A stretch of 64,000 nt of DNA, from the NCBI RefSeq assembly GCF_031453995.1, contig NZ_JAVDPZ010000018.1, positions 1 to 64,000 of the forward strand, read 5' to 3'. Positions within the stretch are counted from its first letter, which is position 1; each line of letters starts with the position of its first letter. Position numbers and translations under genes: made by a program. This document shows, one piece after another, positions 1 to 8,704 of the stretch. This DNA comes from Nitrobacter vulgaris. Lineage in GTDB: Bacteria; Pseudomonadota; Alphaproteobacteria; Rhizobiales; Xanthobacteraceae. The notes under the pieces are model-generated. The model saw only the letters and a program-made list of their open reading frames with translations, had not been told where the DNA came from and made no database searches.

Positions 1-168
1 CGGACCGTACTCACGCGGCGCATCGCGCCAGCGCAGACCGTTTCTGATGACGAAGACGATGCCGCTGATCACCCGCCGGTCATCAACCCTCGCGACCCCA
101 TGCGACAAAGGAAAATAGGGTTCAATACCGCGCATCTGCGCCTCGGTGAGCAGAAACAAATCGGACAT
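1..168 (-). CDS. IS5-family transposase, N-terminal part (runs off window)
   Basis: Reading leftwards from an ATG at 168, 56 codons are open to the window edge. The protein starts MSDLFLLTEAQ and continues through PYFPLSHGVARVDDRRVISG, then ends in a NGLRWRDAPREYGP stretch. This is the N-terminal signature of IS5-group DDE transposases (the part encoded before the first catalytic Asp). The rest of the element lies outside the window, so completeness cannot be judged. The element end should lie somewhere in 169-260, and the run GGGTCCTGAGCC near 231-242 is a possible inverted-repeat end, which is unproven without the other end. Confidence 0.85.
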   Translation of the reverse strand, partial: MSDLFLLTEAQMRGIEPYFPLSHGVARVDDRRVISGIVFVIRNGLRWRDAPREYGP

Positions 169-571
169 CACGGGCGTCTCCCAGCAACGCCAATGAATCA
201 GCCGGAACGCCTCTCCGCAAGAAAATTAATGGGTCCTGAGCCTAGCCCTTCCGCAGGATTATCGAGACGACGCGGCGCGCGCGAGTTTAACGGCAGCGCC
301 CAACGCGCGAGCCGCATTACGCTCTTTAGCCTATCTCCACCAGCCTCCGACCGGCTCGGCGCGAGGGAAGATCGGCTTGCTTGCGCCATTGCTGGAAATC
401 TGTCGGCGACAATCCTGTTGAAGCTACGATGAACCAGAAATGCTCCGCTCTCAGTTAAGCCAATTTGGTTTCATTCAGTGCTGACGCCCGACAGATGACA
501 TATGGCACCAATGTGATTGGTCGACACGAGAATGGTTCTTACACGCTTGTTCTTTAGGGCGGCACACGTCC
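169..571. other. Intergenic stretch between IS5 and csoSCA
   Basis: No convincing gene is visible. The open frames here lack plausible starts and family features. The left part probably holds the terminal repeat of the IS5 element. The rest is the region downstream of the carbonic anhydrase gene. Confidence 0.5.
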
Positions 572-2110
572 TCAATGATCGTCGACAGCGTTGTCGGCGA
601 CGAAGGTGCAACGCTCGTCGCCGCCTCGTTCGCTCACCGCAATCGCGCAATTGAGAAGCCCCCTGGCGGCCAAATCGGAGTAACGCGCTTTGATCGCGTC
701 ACGCACCCGCCGTCCCCGCGCGATCGCCCGCTCGCGCGACTTGGGAACTCGTGCGTCATATTCGAAATGCACTAGAACCGGCACCGGCAGACCGTGCGCG
801 GCGTTGAGCTTGGTGAAGATATCAATCCCGACATCCATGTCGGGCGCGCCTTCCTCCATTGTATTGAGGTGAGCGAGATAAAACAGATTGCGCAGCTGCA
901 GCGGCCGCAGCTTCTCACCGGCGATGATGTACTCCTCGTCGTGCCCGATGGTCTTATAGCGGCCGGTGTGGTGCTTGATGACGTATTCGATTTGCGACAG
1001 ATTGGCCTCGGCCAGCGCCAGCACCAGGCGGCGCATACCTTCGTGCATTCGGTCGGTGCGCTGGCTCCCGTCATCCATGCCCTCGGCGACGGCGACGGTC
1101 TCAGCGATATGGACCCGCGCCGCTTCGGGCGAAAGACCAAGGGTATCGCGGTAGATTTGTGCAGTCTCAAAGTAGCGGTGCGCACTCGGTTCACCGAAGC
1201 CGTCGGGCAGATGGATGCGCAACGCATCCAGATCCGTATCAACACCGATAAGCAGGACATCAGGCACCGCGCCCGTGCCAAAAGTCCGGTCGATCGCCGA
1301 CCGCAACTCGCACAGGCGCTGCAACGCCGCCTCTGTGGCCTGACGGTCGTTGCTGCCGTGAGCCGCGCAACCGTGATTATCGGGCGAAGAACTGCTGAAA
1401 TGATAAACGGCGATCTTGAGGAAGTTCAGGCGGTCCCCATCGACCATAGCGCCCGACAGTCGCTTGATTTCGCGCTCTGCCCAGTCTGACACATTGGCTT
1501 CGACATTAAACAGTGCGCCGGCATACCCCTTCACCCGCACATTTGGCCCAGGCAAAAAGCGCAGCACATAGGCGCCGACGCCCTGCAGCCGGCCGTCGGA
1601 ACACGGGCTGATGTCCACGGTGTGGTAACCGCACGAACGCAGAAAATTCTCGTCGAGCGGCAAGCGTTGGCGCCAACCGATCTGCTCGGTCTGCGCGTTA
1701 TCGACGCTCAACTTCAGAGAGCTGAATATGCAGCGTGAATGCAGCGTGGACAAATCCAGCCCGGACACCCAGGCGTCCTCGAGCACCTGCGTCGGAAGAT
1801 CGAAGCCGAGTTGCTCGCGGGCAAGCTGCCGAGCTCGCCCGATAAAATTCTCGTCGTGCTGATACGTCGAGATACGCTTGAGCACTTCGACGATGCGGGT
1901 AAAACGCGAGCGCACGGTCCGTTCGTAATCGAACAGCATGCGATTGAGATCGCGATCAACCAGCGCATGCTCACACATCTGCTCGCGGCCGGTCATGCGC
2001 GCCGGACGATCAAGCATAGCCGCCACGGGCGTCGCCGTGGCAACCGGGCTGGCTTTTCGTCGCAGGGCTTTACGGCGTTTAACCGCGCGGCGAAGGCTGA
2101 GATCAAACAC
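572..2110 (-). CDS. csoSCA: Carboxysome shell-type carbonic anhydrase CsoSCA (orphan)
   Basis: The 512-residue protein matches the alpha-carboxysome carbonic anhydrase (epsilon class), which is normally about 500-515 aa and interconverts bicarbonate and CO2 beside Rubisco. Recognised blocks are CGYHTVDISPCSDGR (160-174), VYHFSSSSPDNHGCAAHGSN (235-254) and LLIGVDTD (286-293). The zinc ligands Cys170, His237 and Cys248 and the catalytic Asp172/Arg174 pair are all in place, judged by spacing against the Halothiobacillus enzyme. Residues 1-35 are basic and low-complexity, like the disordered N-terminal Rubisco-binding peptide of this family. The start is GTG. In known cso operons the gene sits between csoS2 and the pentamer genes. 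Here no Rubisco, CsoS2 or shell gene is present and a transposase lies downstream. The reading frame is intact, so it is probably functional or only recently orphaned. Confidence 0.93.
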   Translation of the reverse strand: MFDLSLRRAVKRRKALRRKASPVATATPVAAMLDRPARMTGREQMCEHALVDRDLNRMLFDYERTVRSRFTRIVEVLKRISTYQHDENFIGRARQLAREQLGFDLPTQVLEDAWVSGLDLSTLHSRCIFSSLKLSVDNAQTEQIGWRQRLPLDENFLRSCGYHTVDISPCSDGRLQGVGAYVLRFLPGPNVRVKGYAGALFNVEANVSDWAEREIKRLSGAMVDGDRLNFLKIAVYHFSSSSPDNHGCAAHGSNDRQATEAALQRLCELRSAIDRTFGTGAVPDVLLIGVDTDLDALRIHLPDGFGEPSAHRYFETAQIYRDTLGLSPEAARVHIAETVAVAEGMDDGSQRTDRMHEGMRRLVLALAEANLSQIEYVIKHHTGRYKTIGHDEEYIIAGEKLRPLQLRNLFYLAHLNTMEEGAPDMDVGIDIFTKLNAAHGLPVPVLVHFEYDARVPKSRERAIARGRRVRDAIKARYSDLAARGLLNCAIAVSERGGDERCTFVADNAVDDH

Positions 2111-2342
2111 CTATACATTTTCGTTGTTTCCAGCGCAGGCATTCAGCCCAGAAACATAATCTTAAAAAGCCAAAGATAAAAGTTAAAAATTCATGTTGAC
2201 GCTTTGTTTTATACGAATGAAGTAGGTAGACTGATGTCTAATACATCTTCAAAAATGAGTTGTGTATGTAAATTGATGCTTGATGCAACAGTTCGTATGG
2301 TGTAGATATACTCCGTGCACGTCGAGTCGAAGCCGCTAATTC

Positions 2343-2663
2343 ATGATTTCCGCTAATCAACTCAGAGCCGCCCGCGCGCTCCTGAATATAGATCAACGGC
2401 AAATAGCCGAACTGGCGGATCTTTCAGTCCCGACCATTCAGCGCATGGAAGCAAGCGACGGCGTCATCCGTGGCAATGTCGATTCCTTGATGAAACTGGT
2501 TTCAGCTTTAGAGCATGCGGGAATCGAGTTGATCAGTCCGGGTGGTCATAGCTTGGCTGGCGGTCGAGGCGTTCGGTTAAGGGAACAAGTCACGCAGCCA
2601 AAGATGAAGAACATAAAGCAACGCAAGCCTTCCTCGTCGCGGACGCCGGAACGCGTTCGATGA
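2343..2663 (+). CDS. XRE-family helix-turn-helix regulator
   Basis: This 106-aa protein has an N-terminal Cro/CI-type helix-turn-helix (about residues 5-60): LRAARALLNIDQRQIAELADLSVPTIQRMEASDG is the typical helix 2 / recognition-helix pattern. Residues 60-75 (ALEHAGIEL) match the short tail seen in many rhizobial single-domain XRE proteins. The last 30 residues are basic and low-complexity, possibly an unrelated C-terminal extension. It is transcribed divergently from csoSCA across a 232-bp AT-rich gap, so it could act on that gene, but nothing in the sequence proves it. Confidence 0.78.
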   Translation: MISANQLRAARALLNIDQRQIAELADLSVPTIQRMEASDGVIRGNVDSLMKLVSALEHAGIELISPGGHSLAGGRGVRLREQVTQPKMKNIKQRKPSSSRTPERVR

Positions 2664-2789
2664 ATACAAGGGGAAAAATGGATTTCGCCATCCAAGATGA
2701 CGAAAGCGCTGAGACAACTGTACTTGCGAGCGAATTTTGGCGCCTGAAGGCGCCGAGATGGCATTTGGGCGGCCTATAAGTATCCGACG

Positions 2790-3180
2790 TGCGCGCGGGA
2801 TCGGTCTTCCATATTTGATCTGGACGCCGGGGCTACGATTGCCGCCGACGTCCTAAGTCGACCGCTCGGTCTGGGCTTTTTGCCTGACGGGAATTTGTTT
2901 TGATAACCTAGCGGCTGATTCTGAAATTCGGTGCCGAGAACCAGACGATCCATGCCGACCTGGCCAACGCTGGGGTCGAAGACCTGAGGGACCCGGGAGT
3001 CGCTAGCGATGGAAACGCATATGTGACGTCTTTCGACTTGGATGCCTATGGACCCGACTGTCTCGCTTCAGCGCGAATTCTTATAGCAACGTCGGACGGC
3101 AAATTCGGTCGGTTGCAGATAATGTCGCGCATTCGAACGGGTTGGCTATCACATGTGCGCATATGAAAATCACTGACAAG
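2790..3180 (+). pseudogene. SMP-30/gluconolactonase-like remnant
   Basis: Pieces of an SMP-30 / gluconolactonase beta-propeller protein are spread over different frames. The first (2790-2903) ends in LGLGFLPDGNLF followed by a stop. The next has HADLANAG and SDGNAYVTSFDLDA. After a frameshift near 3110 comes ADNVAHSNGLAIT, the family's characteristic (A/P)NG(L/M)AI motif. There is an internal stop, at least one frameshift and no intact start, so this is a decayed gene. It ends just before the DUF983 gene. Confidence 0.5.
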
Positions 3181-3194
3181 GGATTCATTCAAAG

Positions 3195-3530
3195 ATGCCT
3201 TCACCATATTTCACTGGGTTGATGTGCCGATGCCCGCGCTGCGGCAAGGGAAAGCTCTTCGACGGATTCCTGACGTTGAAACCCGAGTGTGAAAAGTGCG
3301 GTCTGAATTTCACCTTCGCGAACGTCGGCGACGGGGCCGCCGTATTCGTCATATTGATCGCCGGTGCCGTCATCGTCGTCGCCGCCCTGGTTACTGAAAT
3401 TAAATATCAGCCGCCATATTGGGTTCACGCCGCGCTTTGGATTCCGATGGTCCTGATCGTGACGCTTTGGCCGCTGCGGGGGCTGAAGAGCCTCCTCATC
3501 TCGCTGCAGTATCACCACAAGGCATCGTAA
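3195..3530 (+). CDS. DUF983 family zinc-ribbon membrane protein
   Basis: The 111-aa protein has two CxxC knuckles near the N-terminus (CPRCGKGKLFDGFL and CEKCGLNF), then a FANVGDGAAVFV motif and two hydrophobic helices (about 50-70 and 78-95). This order is diagnostic of DUF983, a short inner-membrane family common in Alphaproteobacteria, often near cytochrome oxidase genes. Its function is not established. No oxidase gene is near it here; it stands alone between decayed genes. Confidence 0.9.
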   Translation: MPSPYFTGLMCRCPRCGKGKLFDGFLTLKPECEKCGLNFTFANVGDGAAVFVILIAGAVIVVAALVTEIKYQPPYWVHAALWIPMVLIVTLWPLRGLKSLLISLQYHHKAS

Positions 3531-3739
3531 GCGAAGCTCGTCCCACGCGTCGATAATAGCGCCGGACGTCAGCCTGAACGTTTAGGTTCGCGCTGCGTTC
3601 GGCGGCCCGCAGCGAGCCAAACGTGCTCCGCCGCGTGCGTGTAAAAAATCGCCAGGCCGGCCCGGCCAGGACATCCGCTCACATCGTTCCGGACGTTCAT
3701 ATCAGCAAAGCAGCAATGATGATCGCAGAATTCCGATGA

Positions 3740-4060
3740 CGCAAGGAGTTTGGTGACCTGAAGGGCCGATCAGGTAAAGCGCCTGAAAGAACTCGAGAAG
3801 AGAACGACCGGCTGCGCAAGGCTGTGTCGGACCTGACGCTGGAGAAGCTAATCCTGAAAGAGGCTGCCTCCGGAAACCTCTGAGCCCTTCCCGTCGCCGT
3901 TGCTGCGTCGACCACGTCATGGTGGAGTTCTCCGTTTCGGAGCGCTTTGCCTGCAGGGTTTTCGGTCAGCATCGTTCGACACAGCGCAAGACGCCGAAAG
4001 GCCGAGCAGAAGAAGGCGTTGACCGCCGACATCATCCGGCTCGCTTTTCGCTCAAGATTA
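3740..4060 (+). pseudogene. IS3-family transposase remnant (orfA end and orfB start)
   Basis: The C-terminal end of an IS3-type OrfA is readable (LKELEKENDRLRKAV-like leucine-zipper segment, then LTLEKLILKEAASGN). It is followed by the start of OrfB (VSERFACRVFGQHRSTQRK, then TADIIRLA in another frame). Frameshifts and loss of the DDE domain show that the element is dead. No terminal repeats were identified. Confidence 0.7.
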
Positions 4061-4210
4061 CTGGTCGCTTCGTTCCTGCCCAAGCATCGAACGTGCTTCG
4101 CTTGTATCTCCTTACGCTGAACGCGACGTTTTCCACCTACGCCGGCTGCGACGTACACCCTCCCACCCATATTCTTCAGAAACGGCCGCTCGAACTCGCT
4201 CAGCCTGTGA

Positions 4211-5176
4211 TTATGCTGCGGCTTCAGGATTAGCCGAGCGGCTGCGCCCCTCATCGCCGAACAGATAGACCCTGTTACGGCCAGCGGCCTTTGCGTCATA
4301 CAGCGCTATGTCAGCCTCTGCGAACAATTCGGTAATCCGCCGGCGATGCGGGCGGCCGACGAGGGCAACTCCAATCGAAGCACCAACTCTAAGGCTAAGA
4401 CCGTTCCAGAAAAATGGCTGGCGCAGTATCACAACGGTTTCCTGCAGCAAACGCACGATCCGGGCAGGAGCTGCTGGAGCGCTCAGGATGAGTGCAAACT
4501 CGTCACCGCCCAGCCGGGCGATCAAGCCCGCATTGCTGAAAGCCTGTCCCAAACGCATCCCAATCTCGCGCAGGCATGCATCGCCGGCCTCATGGCCGAA
4601 CGTATCATTTAGGTCCTTGAAACGGTCAAGATCGATCAGCACGAGCGCCGACGTGAACCCATAGTTGAGATTGTCACCAACAATTTCCCGATAACGAGCT
4701 TGGAACACAGAGCGATTAGCCAGCCCGGTGAGTGGGTCCGTCTCAGCTTTCCGCCGCAGGCTCTCCAGTGCTAGCCGGTCAGAGGTGATGTCCTGTTTGT
4801 ATCCGAAGATACGAACCGGCCGATCCTCCTCTCTGACCGCGCTGATTGAGAGCCGTATCCAGCGTCTTTCGCCGCGCCAGGTCCTAATCGCGGCATCGAG
4901 CGACATTGCACGACCGCTCCGGATCGCCTCGGCCCGAGCTCGTTCCATATTACATCGGGACCGGTCCTCATAGAGTTCCACGATGCTCGCGCGCCGCAGG
5001 GGGGTACCCATCGGATGCTCGAATATATCGTAGACGCCAGAAGTCCAGGTTAGGCGCTCCGTCTCAAGCTCGCATTCCCATACGCCAATGCAAGCATGGG
5101 CCAACGCTTGATCGTAGAGACGCGCGCGAACCTCGGCCGGCAGAAGTGCGGCAACATGGTCGGCTTCATCTTTCAT
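4211..5176 (-). CDS. PAS-GGDEF diguanylate cyclase
   Basis: This is a 321-aa cytoplasmic protein. Residues 25-135 form a PAS-fold sensor domain (GVWECELETERLTWTSGVYDIF, then the PAC-like IRLSISAVREEDRPVRIFGYKQDIT). Residues 145-305 form a GGDEF domain with DPLTGLANR (147-155), the metal-binding D182-D184 region in VLIDLDRFKDLND, and an intact RLGGDEF signature (221-227). It is therefore predicted to make cyclic di-GMP from two GTP. The usual inhibitory RxxD I-site just before GGDEF is replaced by SNAG, so classical product inhibition is probably absent. No EAL domain and no transmembrane helix are seen. It is a single gene with no obvious operon partner. Confidence 0.93.
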   Translation of the reverse strand: MKDEADHVAALLPAEVRARLYDQALAHACIGVWECELETERLTWTSGVYDIFEHPMGTPLRRASIVELYEDRSRCNMERARAEAIRSGRAMSLDAAIRTWRGERRWIRLSISAVREEDRPVRIFGYKQDITSDRLALESLRRKAETDPLTGLANRSVFQARYREIVGDNLNYGFTSALVLIDLDRFKDLNDTFGHEAGDACLREIGMRLGQAFSNAGLIARLGGDEFALILSAPAAPARIVRLLQETVVILRQPFFWNGLSLRVGASIGVALVGRPHRRRITELFAEADIALYDAKAAGRNRVYLFGDEGRSRSANPEAAA

Positions 5177-5717
5177 TTACGATCCAGCTGTCTCTAGGGA
5201 TCTTGCCTAATTCCTATGGACTAAAGCTGCGGAATTAACGCTTTCTACATGCGACCGTACAGATTCGTGCCTTCTTCATCTTGATCATTTCCATTGCCGC
5301 CAGCTTACTTCATATACTTGTCGAGAAAGGACAGCACCTTCTTGGGATAGCGGCCGAACCAGTTGTAGCCGATCTTCGATCTGCGGTTCTATGCTGTCCT
5401 TCGGCGCGGGCACTGATGGCCCCGAACCTCGCGAAGCTGTCGAATGCATAAGCACGAATGCGGCGATACGAGATGCTTGGGCGAATTTGTGTGAACTGAG
5501 GGGAATATCGGCGCTGTGGCGTTCAGCCGTACAGGCGATCCGGCCAGCAGTGAGCTCGCAGATGCTGTTTTGCTGAAAGCGTTTGGCGAAGTGCCGAGTG
5601 ATTTGAGCGCGTAATCCAAATTTTGGGTTCGCGACGAATCTATTTTCTTGAAGTTCCGCAGCTTCAGCCGGATAATTGATCAAGGTCCTTGGCTATTAGC
5701 ATCCGAGGAGGACGATC
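5177..5717. other. Intergenic region with a small gene remnant
   Basis: No complete gene is supported. On the minus strand, about 5306-5385 encodes a short tail (GYNWFGRYPKKVLSFLDKYMK, then stop) that looks like the C-terminus of an alpha/beta hydrolase, with no matching upstream part; it is probably a remnant. The remainder shows nothing recognisable. Confidence 0.35.
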
Positions 5718-5939
5718 ATGGCAATCCAGATCGTGATGGACCGTACCGGCGACAGCCGGAACTTTTTCAATGCGAATGACGCACAGGAACTGGCTAAGGC
5801 GGAGCAGCGATTTTGCGAGCTGACGAAGGTCGGCTTCACCGCCGCGGTTCGGACCGGTGCGGGGCAGGTCTCGCAAATCCGATCGTTCGACCCGGACGCG
5901 GAAGAAACCGTGTTCTTCCCCAGGCTGGTCGGCGGGTAG
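5718..5939 (+). CDS. Conserved small hypothetical protein, 73 aa
   Basis: The start is well supported by a strong ribosome binding site (GAGGAGGA) about 6 bases upstream. The protein begins MAIQIVMDRTGDSRNFFN and contains FDPDAEETVFFPRLVGG at its end. It is soluble, with no signal peptide. It resembles uncharacterised short proteins of Bradyrhizobium-like genomes, but no function is recognised. The next gene begins 14 bp after its stop, so the two are likely co-transcribed. Confidence 0.7.
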   Translation: MAIQIVMDRTGDSRNFFNANDAQELAKAEQRFCELTKVGFTAAVRTGAGQVSQIRSFDPDAEETVFFPRLVGG

Positions 5940-5953
5940 AAACGGTCAGTGCT

Positions 5954-6367
5954 ATGTCGCGACTTCCACCATGCGAACGCTCGCGTATAAGAGCCGTAAG
6001 GGCGTTTTTCATCAGACTTGGGGCCGAGCGAACTGCGGAGGGCCGGTCTTTGCGGCTTCTGCGGGAGTGGCTGTCACCGGTGCAACGGATGCAGTTCGCG
6101 GAAAAGGAATACTTCGAAGTCGTCGGTGGCGACACGGGCAGGCGGTATAGGATTTATCCCGGCACCATGTTGAACGTCTGCGAGGTCGACGAAACAGGCC
6201 ACCCGAGGCTAGGGCTGTGTTTTCGAACAATAGGTGAGCTGCCGATCGGAGACGTGATGCTTGCCCAGAAGATCGCGTTGGAAAACTGCGAGAGCGGCGT
6301 TCTCGCGGTGGCCAGAAGTTTCGTTCCCGGCATTTTCATGTTTCGGCGAGGCAGGCTGCTCGGCTGA
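5954..6367 (+). CDS. Conserved hypothetical protein, 137 aa
   Basis: The ATG at 5954 is preferred over a longer frame start at 5813 because the latter would overlap the previous gene. The protein begins MSRLPPCERSRIR. It has a conserved-looking core: YFEVVGGDTGRRYRIYPG, then NVCEVDETGHPRLGLCF and LPIGDVMLAQKIALEN. This resembles a family of uncharacterised rhizobial proteins. There is no signal peptide, no transmembrane helix and no catalytic motif I can name. Confidence 0.65.
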   Translation: MSRLPPCERSRIRAVRAFFIRLGAERTAEGRSLRLLREWLSPVQRMQFAEKEYFEVVGGDTGRRYRIYPGTMLNVCEVDETGHPRLGLCFRTIGELPIGDVMLAQKIALENCESGVLAVARSFVPGIFMFRRGRLLG

Positions 6368-6447
6368 GCAGTCTGATTTGAACTTTCGCATCTGCGCCGG
6401 GCGCGTAGCCGTTCACGGGCCGCGCCTATGTCAAAGGAGAAGCCACA

Positions 6448-6933
6448 ATGAATCGGCATACTCTTCTCAACATTGTTGCGACAACGGCTATCGGACTCAC
6501 AACGCTGGCCGGCAGCGCCGTTGGCCAAGAGACAGGCGAGCACAAGTTGTTTGCGCCCCAGGACATCGTGTGGGGACCAGCGCCATCATCCCTCCCGCAG
6601 GGTGCGCAGGCGGCAGTGCTGTATGGCGACCCGGGCAAGGAAGGTCTGTTTGCTCTTCGGCTGAAGGTGCCAAAGGGCTATCACATTGCGCCGCACACTC
6701 ATCCCAAGCCAGAGATCGTCACCGTGCTCTCGGGAGCAGCGCGGCTGGGAATGGGAACGACGGACGATCACGACAAAGCTCAGGTTCTTCCCGCGGGTAG
6801 TTTCTTTGCTATGGCCGCCCGTTCGGTGCACTCGTTCTTCGCCGACGACGCCACGGTTATTCAGCTCAACAGCTCCGGTCCATGGGGCATCAACTACATC
6901 AATCCCAAGGATGATCCGCGTCCGAAGATGTAA
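6448..6933 (+). CDS. Secreted cupin-domain protein
   Basis: The 161-aa protein has a signal peptide (residues 1-26, cleaved near AVGQ). A single cupin barrel follows, with the metal-binding motif HIAPHTHPKPEIVTVLSG (about 79-96; His, His, Glu) and the second cupin motif around PAGSFFAMAARSVHSF. A good ribosome binding site (AAAGGAGAA) lies upstream. This is a periplasmic one-domain cupin of the type annotated as cupin or anti-sigma-like in proteobacteria. The substrate is not predictable from sequence. The gene stands alone after the two small hypothetical genes, about 80 bp downstream. Confidence 0.85.
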   Translation: MNRHTLLNIVATTAIGLTTLAGSAVGQETGEHKLFAPQDIVWGPAPSSLPQGAQAAVLYGDPGKEGLFALRLKVPKGYHIAPHTHPKPEIVTVLSGAARLGMGTTDDHDKAQVLPAGSFFAMAARSVHSFFADDATVIQLNSSGPWGINYINPKDDPRPKM

Positions 6934-7298
6934 TAGCGGGATCAACGCCGAAGGTTTGCGGGCGGGCTTGCCAAGAGCGCGACCTTCGTTGCGTCCGCCC
7001 CGCGTGTCGCGGCCGTGACCTGCTGAGGAGTGTCTTTGGTTTTGCACGAAAAGTTCGGGACTACGCTCTCCGGAGGGGTATGGCTACCCAGCGGGTAGCG
7101 TCATTCATGCCGATGTTGGCCGCGCTTCAAAAGCCATTCGGACGGGCGGCCGCGAATAGTCTTGAAGCCGTCAAGAGCGAGTTCAGGGCCGCGTAGGGCG
7201 TTTCTATAGGGCTGTGGGCCAAAGAACGCGCGGTTGCCCGGAACCACTCCCGTCTCACTCAGTTACTTACATTAAGCGGGCGTGAGATCGCCATCACC
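6934..7298. other. Intergenic region, at most a doubtful micro-ORF
   Basis: A 38-codon frame (7080-7196, MATQRVASFMPMLAALQ...) follows a GGAGGGG run, but the spacing of one base is too short for a normal ribosome binding site. It is not called as a gene. Nothing else is recognisable. Confidence 0.3.
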
Positions 7299-7496
7299 AT
7301 GACCCTATTCCTGAGCAACGTTTTGATTCCGATCGCGGTGGCTGCGGTCGCTGCCGTACTGCTCATGGGTCTGATCAACATGATGCGCGGCGGTAGTCCC
7401 AACCTATCGCAAAAGCTTATGCGAATGCGCGTCCTTCTCCAGTTCATTGCTATTGTCGTCACAATGACGACGCTCTGGATGGTGGGACAGCAATAA
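7299..7496 (+). CDS. HIG1 domain twin-helix membrane protein
   Basis: The 65-aa protein has two hydrophobic helices (about 5-26 and 43-62) joined by the loop NMMRGGSPNLSQKLMRMRVLLQF. The RGGSPN-SQKLMR-RVLLQF pattern is the HIG1 (hypoxia-induced protein) motif found in short alphaproteobacterial twin-transmembrane proteins associated with respiratory complexes. Length and topology match the family. Its immediate neighbours give no functional clue. Confidence 0.87.
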   Translation: MTLFLSNVLIPIAVAAVAAVLLMGLINMMRGGSPNLSQKLMRMRVLLQFIAIVVTMTTLWMVGQQ

Positions 7497-7555
7497 AGTT
7501 CGCGACTGGTAAGTCCTTTTTGTTCTTGTCGGGCCCGGACCGCTTTCGGCTCTAA

Positions 7556-8125
7556 TCACTCAACAACCCCCGCTGCGCTTGAACATTTGTCGTGCTGCGG
7601 AACTAACATCAGGCCAGCCAGTGCAAGCATCAGGAAAGTTGCGCTAATCACAACACCTAACTTCAGCGTTTGCGCAGGTGATTTGCCGCCAACTGTTTCG
7701 GCTCGCTCCCTAATTTTGTCATACCGCCAGAGAGCAAAACCAAATATGGCCCCCAGGATAGTTCCCGTGACAGCCGACGCTATTGCAAGCGTATCCAGAT
7801 GTAGGGGTCCACCGGACACCAGACTTATTGATGCAAATGATAGCGGTCCACCTACGAGGCCAATGAGCACAAACGCCAGCACCGAGACATGCGTTACGGG
7901 TCTTAAGAATACGGCGGCAAGTGGCAGAATCACGCAAGTGAGCGGCCACGCGTACCACGCTCCCTGAAATATGGTCACGAGAGAAAGGACGCCTATAGCA
8001 GTAGGCCCAAGAAGGAATCCAAAAAGCCACAGCGGCAAAACCGCCGAAGAGATCACGCCGAGAAAACCAGCAAGCGGTGTGAGTAAGAGCCCCAGCAGGA
8101 TAGTAGCGCTCGACGGCCTTTCCAT
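7556..8125 (-). CDS. Multi-pass membrane protein of unknown function
   Basis: This 189-aa protein has roughly five hydrophobic helices: about 8-35, 40-60, 65-75, 80-100 and 112-132, with a last one near 157-172. It has no recognisable family motif. It starts at ATG 8125, directly downstream of, and partly overlapping, a broken TPR-protein reading frame. It may therefore originally have followed that gene in an operon. The frame is clean over its whole length, which supports it being a real gene. Confidence 0.6.
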   Translation of the reverse strand: MERPSSATILLGLLLTPLAGFLGVISSAVLPLWLFGFLLGPTAIGVLSLVTIFQGAWYAWPLTCVILPLAAVFLRPVTHVSVLAFVLIGLVGGPLSFASISLVSGGPLHLDTLAIASAVTGTILGAIFGFALWRYDKIRERAETVGGKSPAQTLKLGVVISATFLMLALAGLMLVPQHDKCSSAAGVVE

Positions 8126-8405
8126 ATTTGTCGGAGCTTTTGCTGGACCTCGCCTTCCCCGAAGGGGAATCCTCCATCAGTTGGAACCAACGCGCTCCCT
8201 TTGCGGAAATCGGCTAACGCATCGTCGTAACGTCCGCGTCGTAAAAAATAGAATCCTCGCTTGGAGTAGAAGCTGGGTCCAGAGGCTCGATTTCTAGGGC
8301 CGCGTCATAGTCGTTCTCGGCGCGCTCGTACTGCTCTAGGTCCTCGTACGCAAAGGCGCGTTGCCGCAACAAGTCGCGACGAACCTTGGCGTCATATGAA
8401 CCGCT
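8126..8405 (-). pseudogene. TPR-repeat protein remnant (frameshifted)
   Basis: Reading leftwards, YDAKVRRDLLRQRAFAYEDLEQYERAENDYDAALEIEPL forms a tetratricopeptide unit. After a frameshift near 8278 it continues with FYSKRGFYFLRRGRYDDALADFRKGS, a second TPR unit. No upstream portion is present past about 8405. A frameshift plus a missing N-terminus indicate a pseudogene. Confidence 0.6.
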
Positions 8406-8417
8406 CTCTAGCCCTTA

Positions 8418-8600
8418 GGTATAGAGACCAACGGACAGAATGTCCGGACCCCAAGCCGTCTTGAGCTTGTACTTCTTCGCCAGATCATAGGCGGTGTCGG
8501 TGCCGGCGAACATGATTTTCTGCTTTTCACGGATTGCTGATCCTTCCGGGTCAGGATTGGCAGCAGGTTGAAGATTCGGCCGCCGCGCTGCTTCAGCAAG
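8418..8600 (-). pseudogene. Amidohydrolase fragment
   Basis: The segment PDPEGSAIREKQKIMFAGTD followed by AYDLAKKYKLKTAWGPDIL matches the region before the last metal-binding Asp of imidazolonepropionase-like amidohydrolases (family pattern KTAWGTD). Both ends of the enzyme are missing and the catalytic TD is altered to PD. This is a short relic between the TPR relic and the glutamine-synthetase-like operon. Confidence 0.5.
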
Positions 8601-8704
8601 GAAAATGCGGACATATTCGTCACGGCGTGTGAAGATGAGCTGTAGAAGATCTGCCCGGTCTGACCAAACGCTCATCCGCCGCCACGCCAACCGAGGCCCA
8701 GTCC

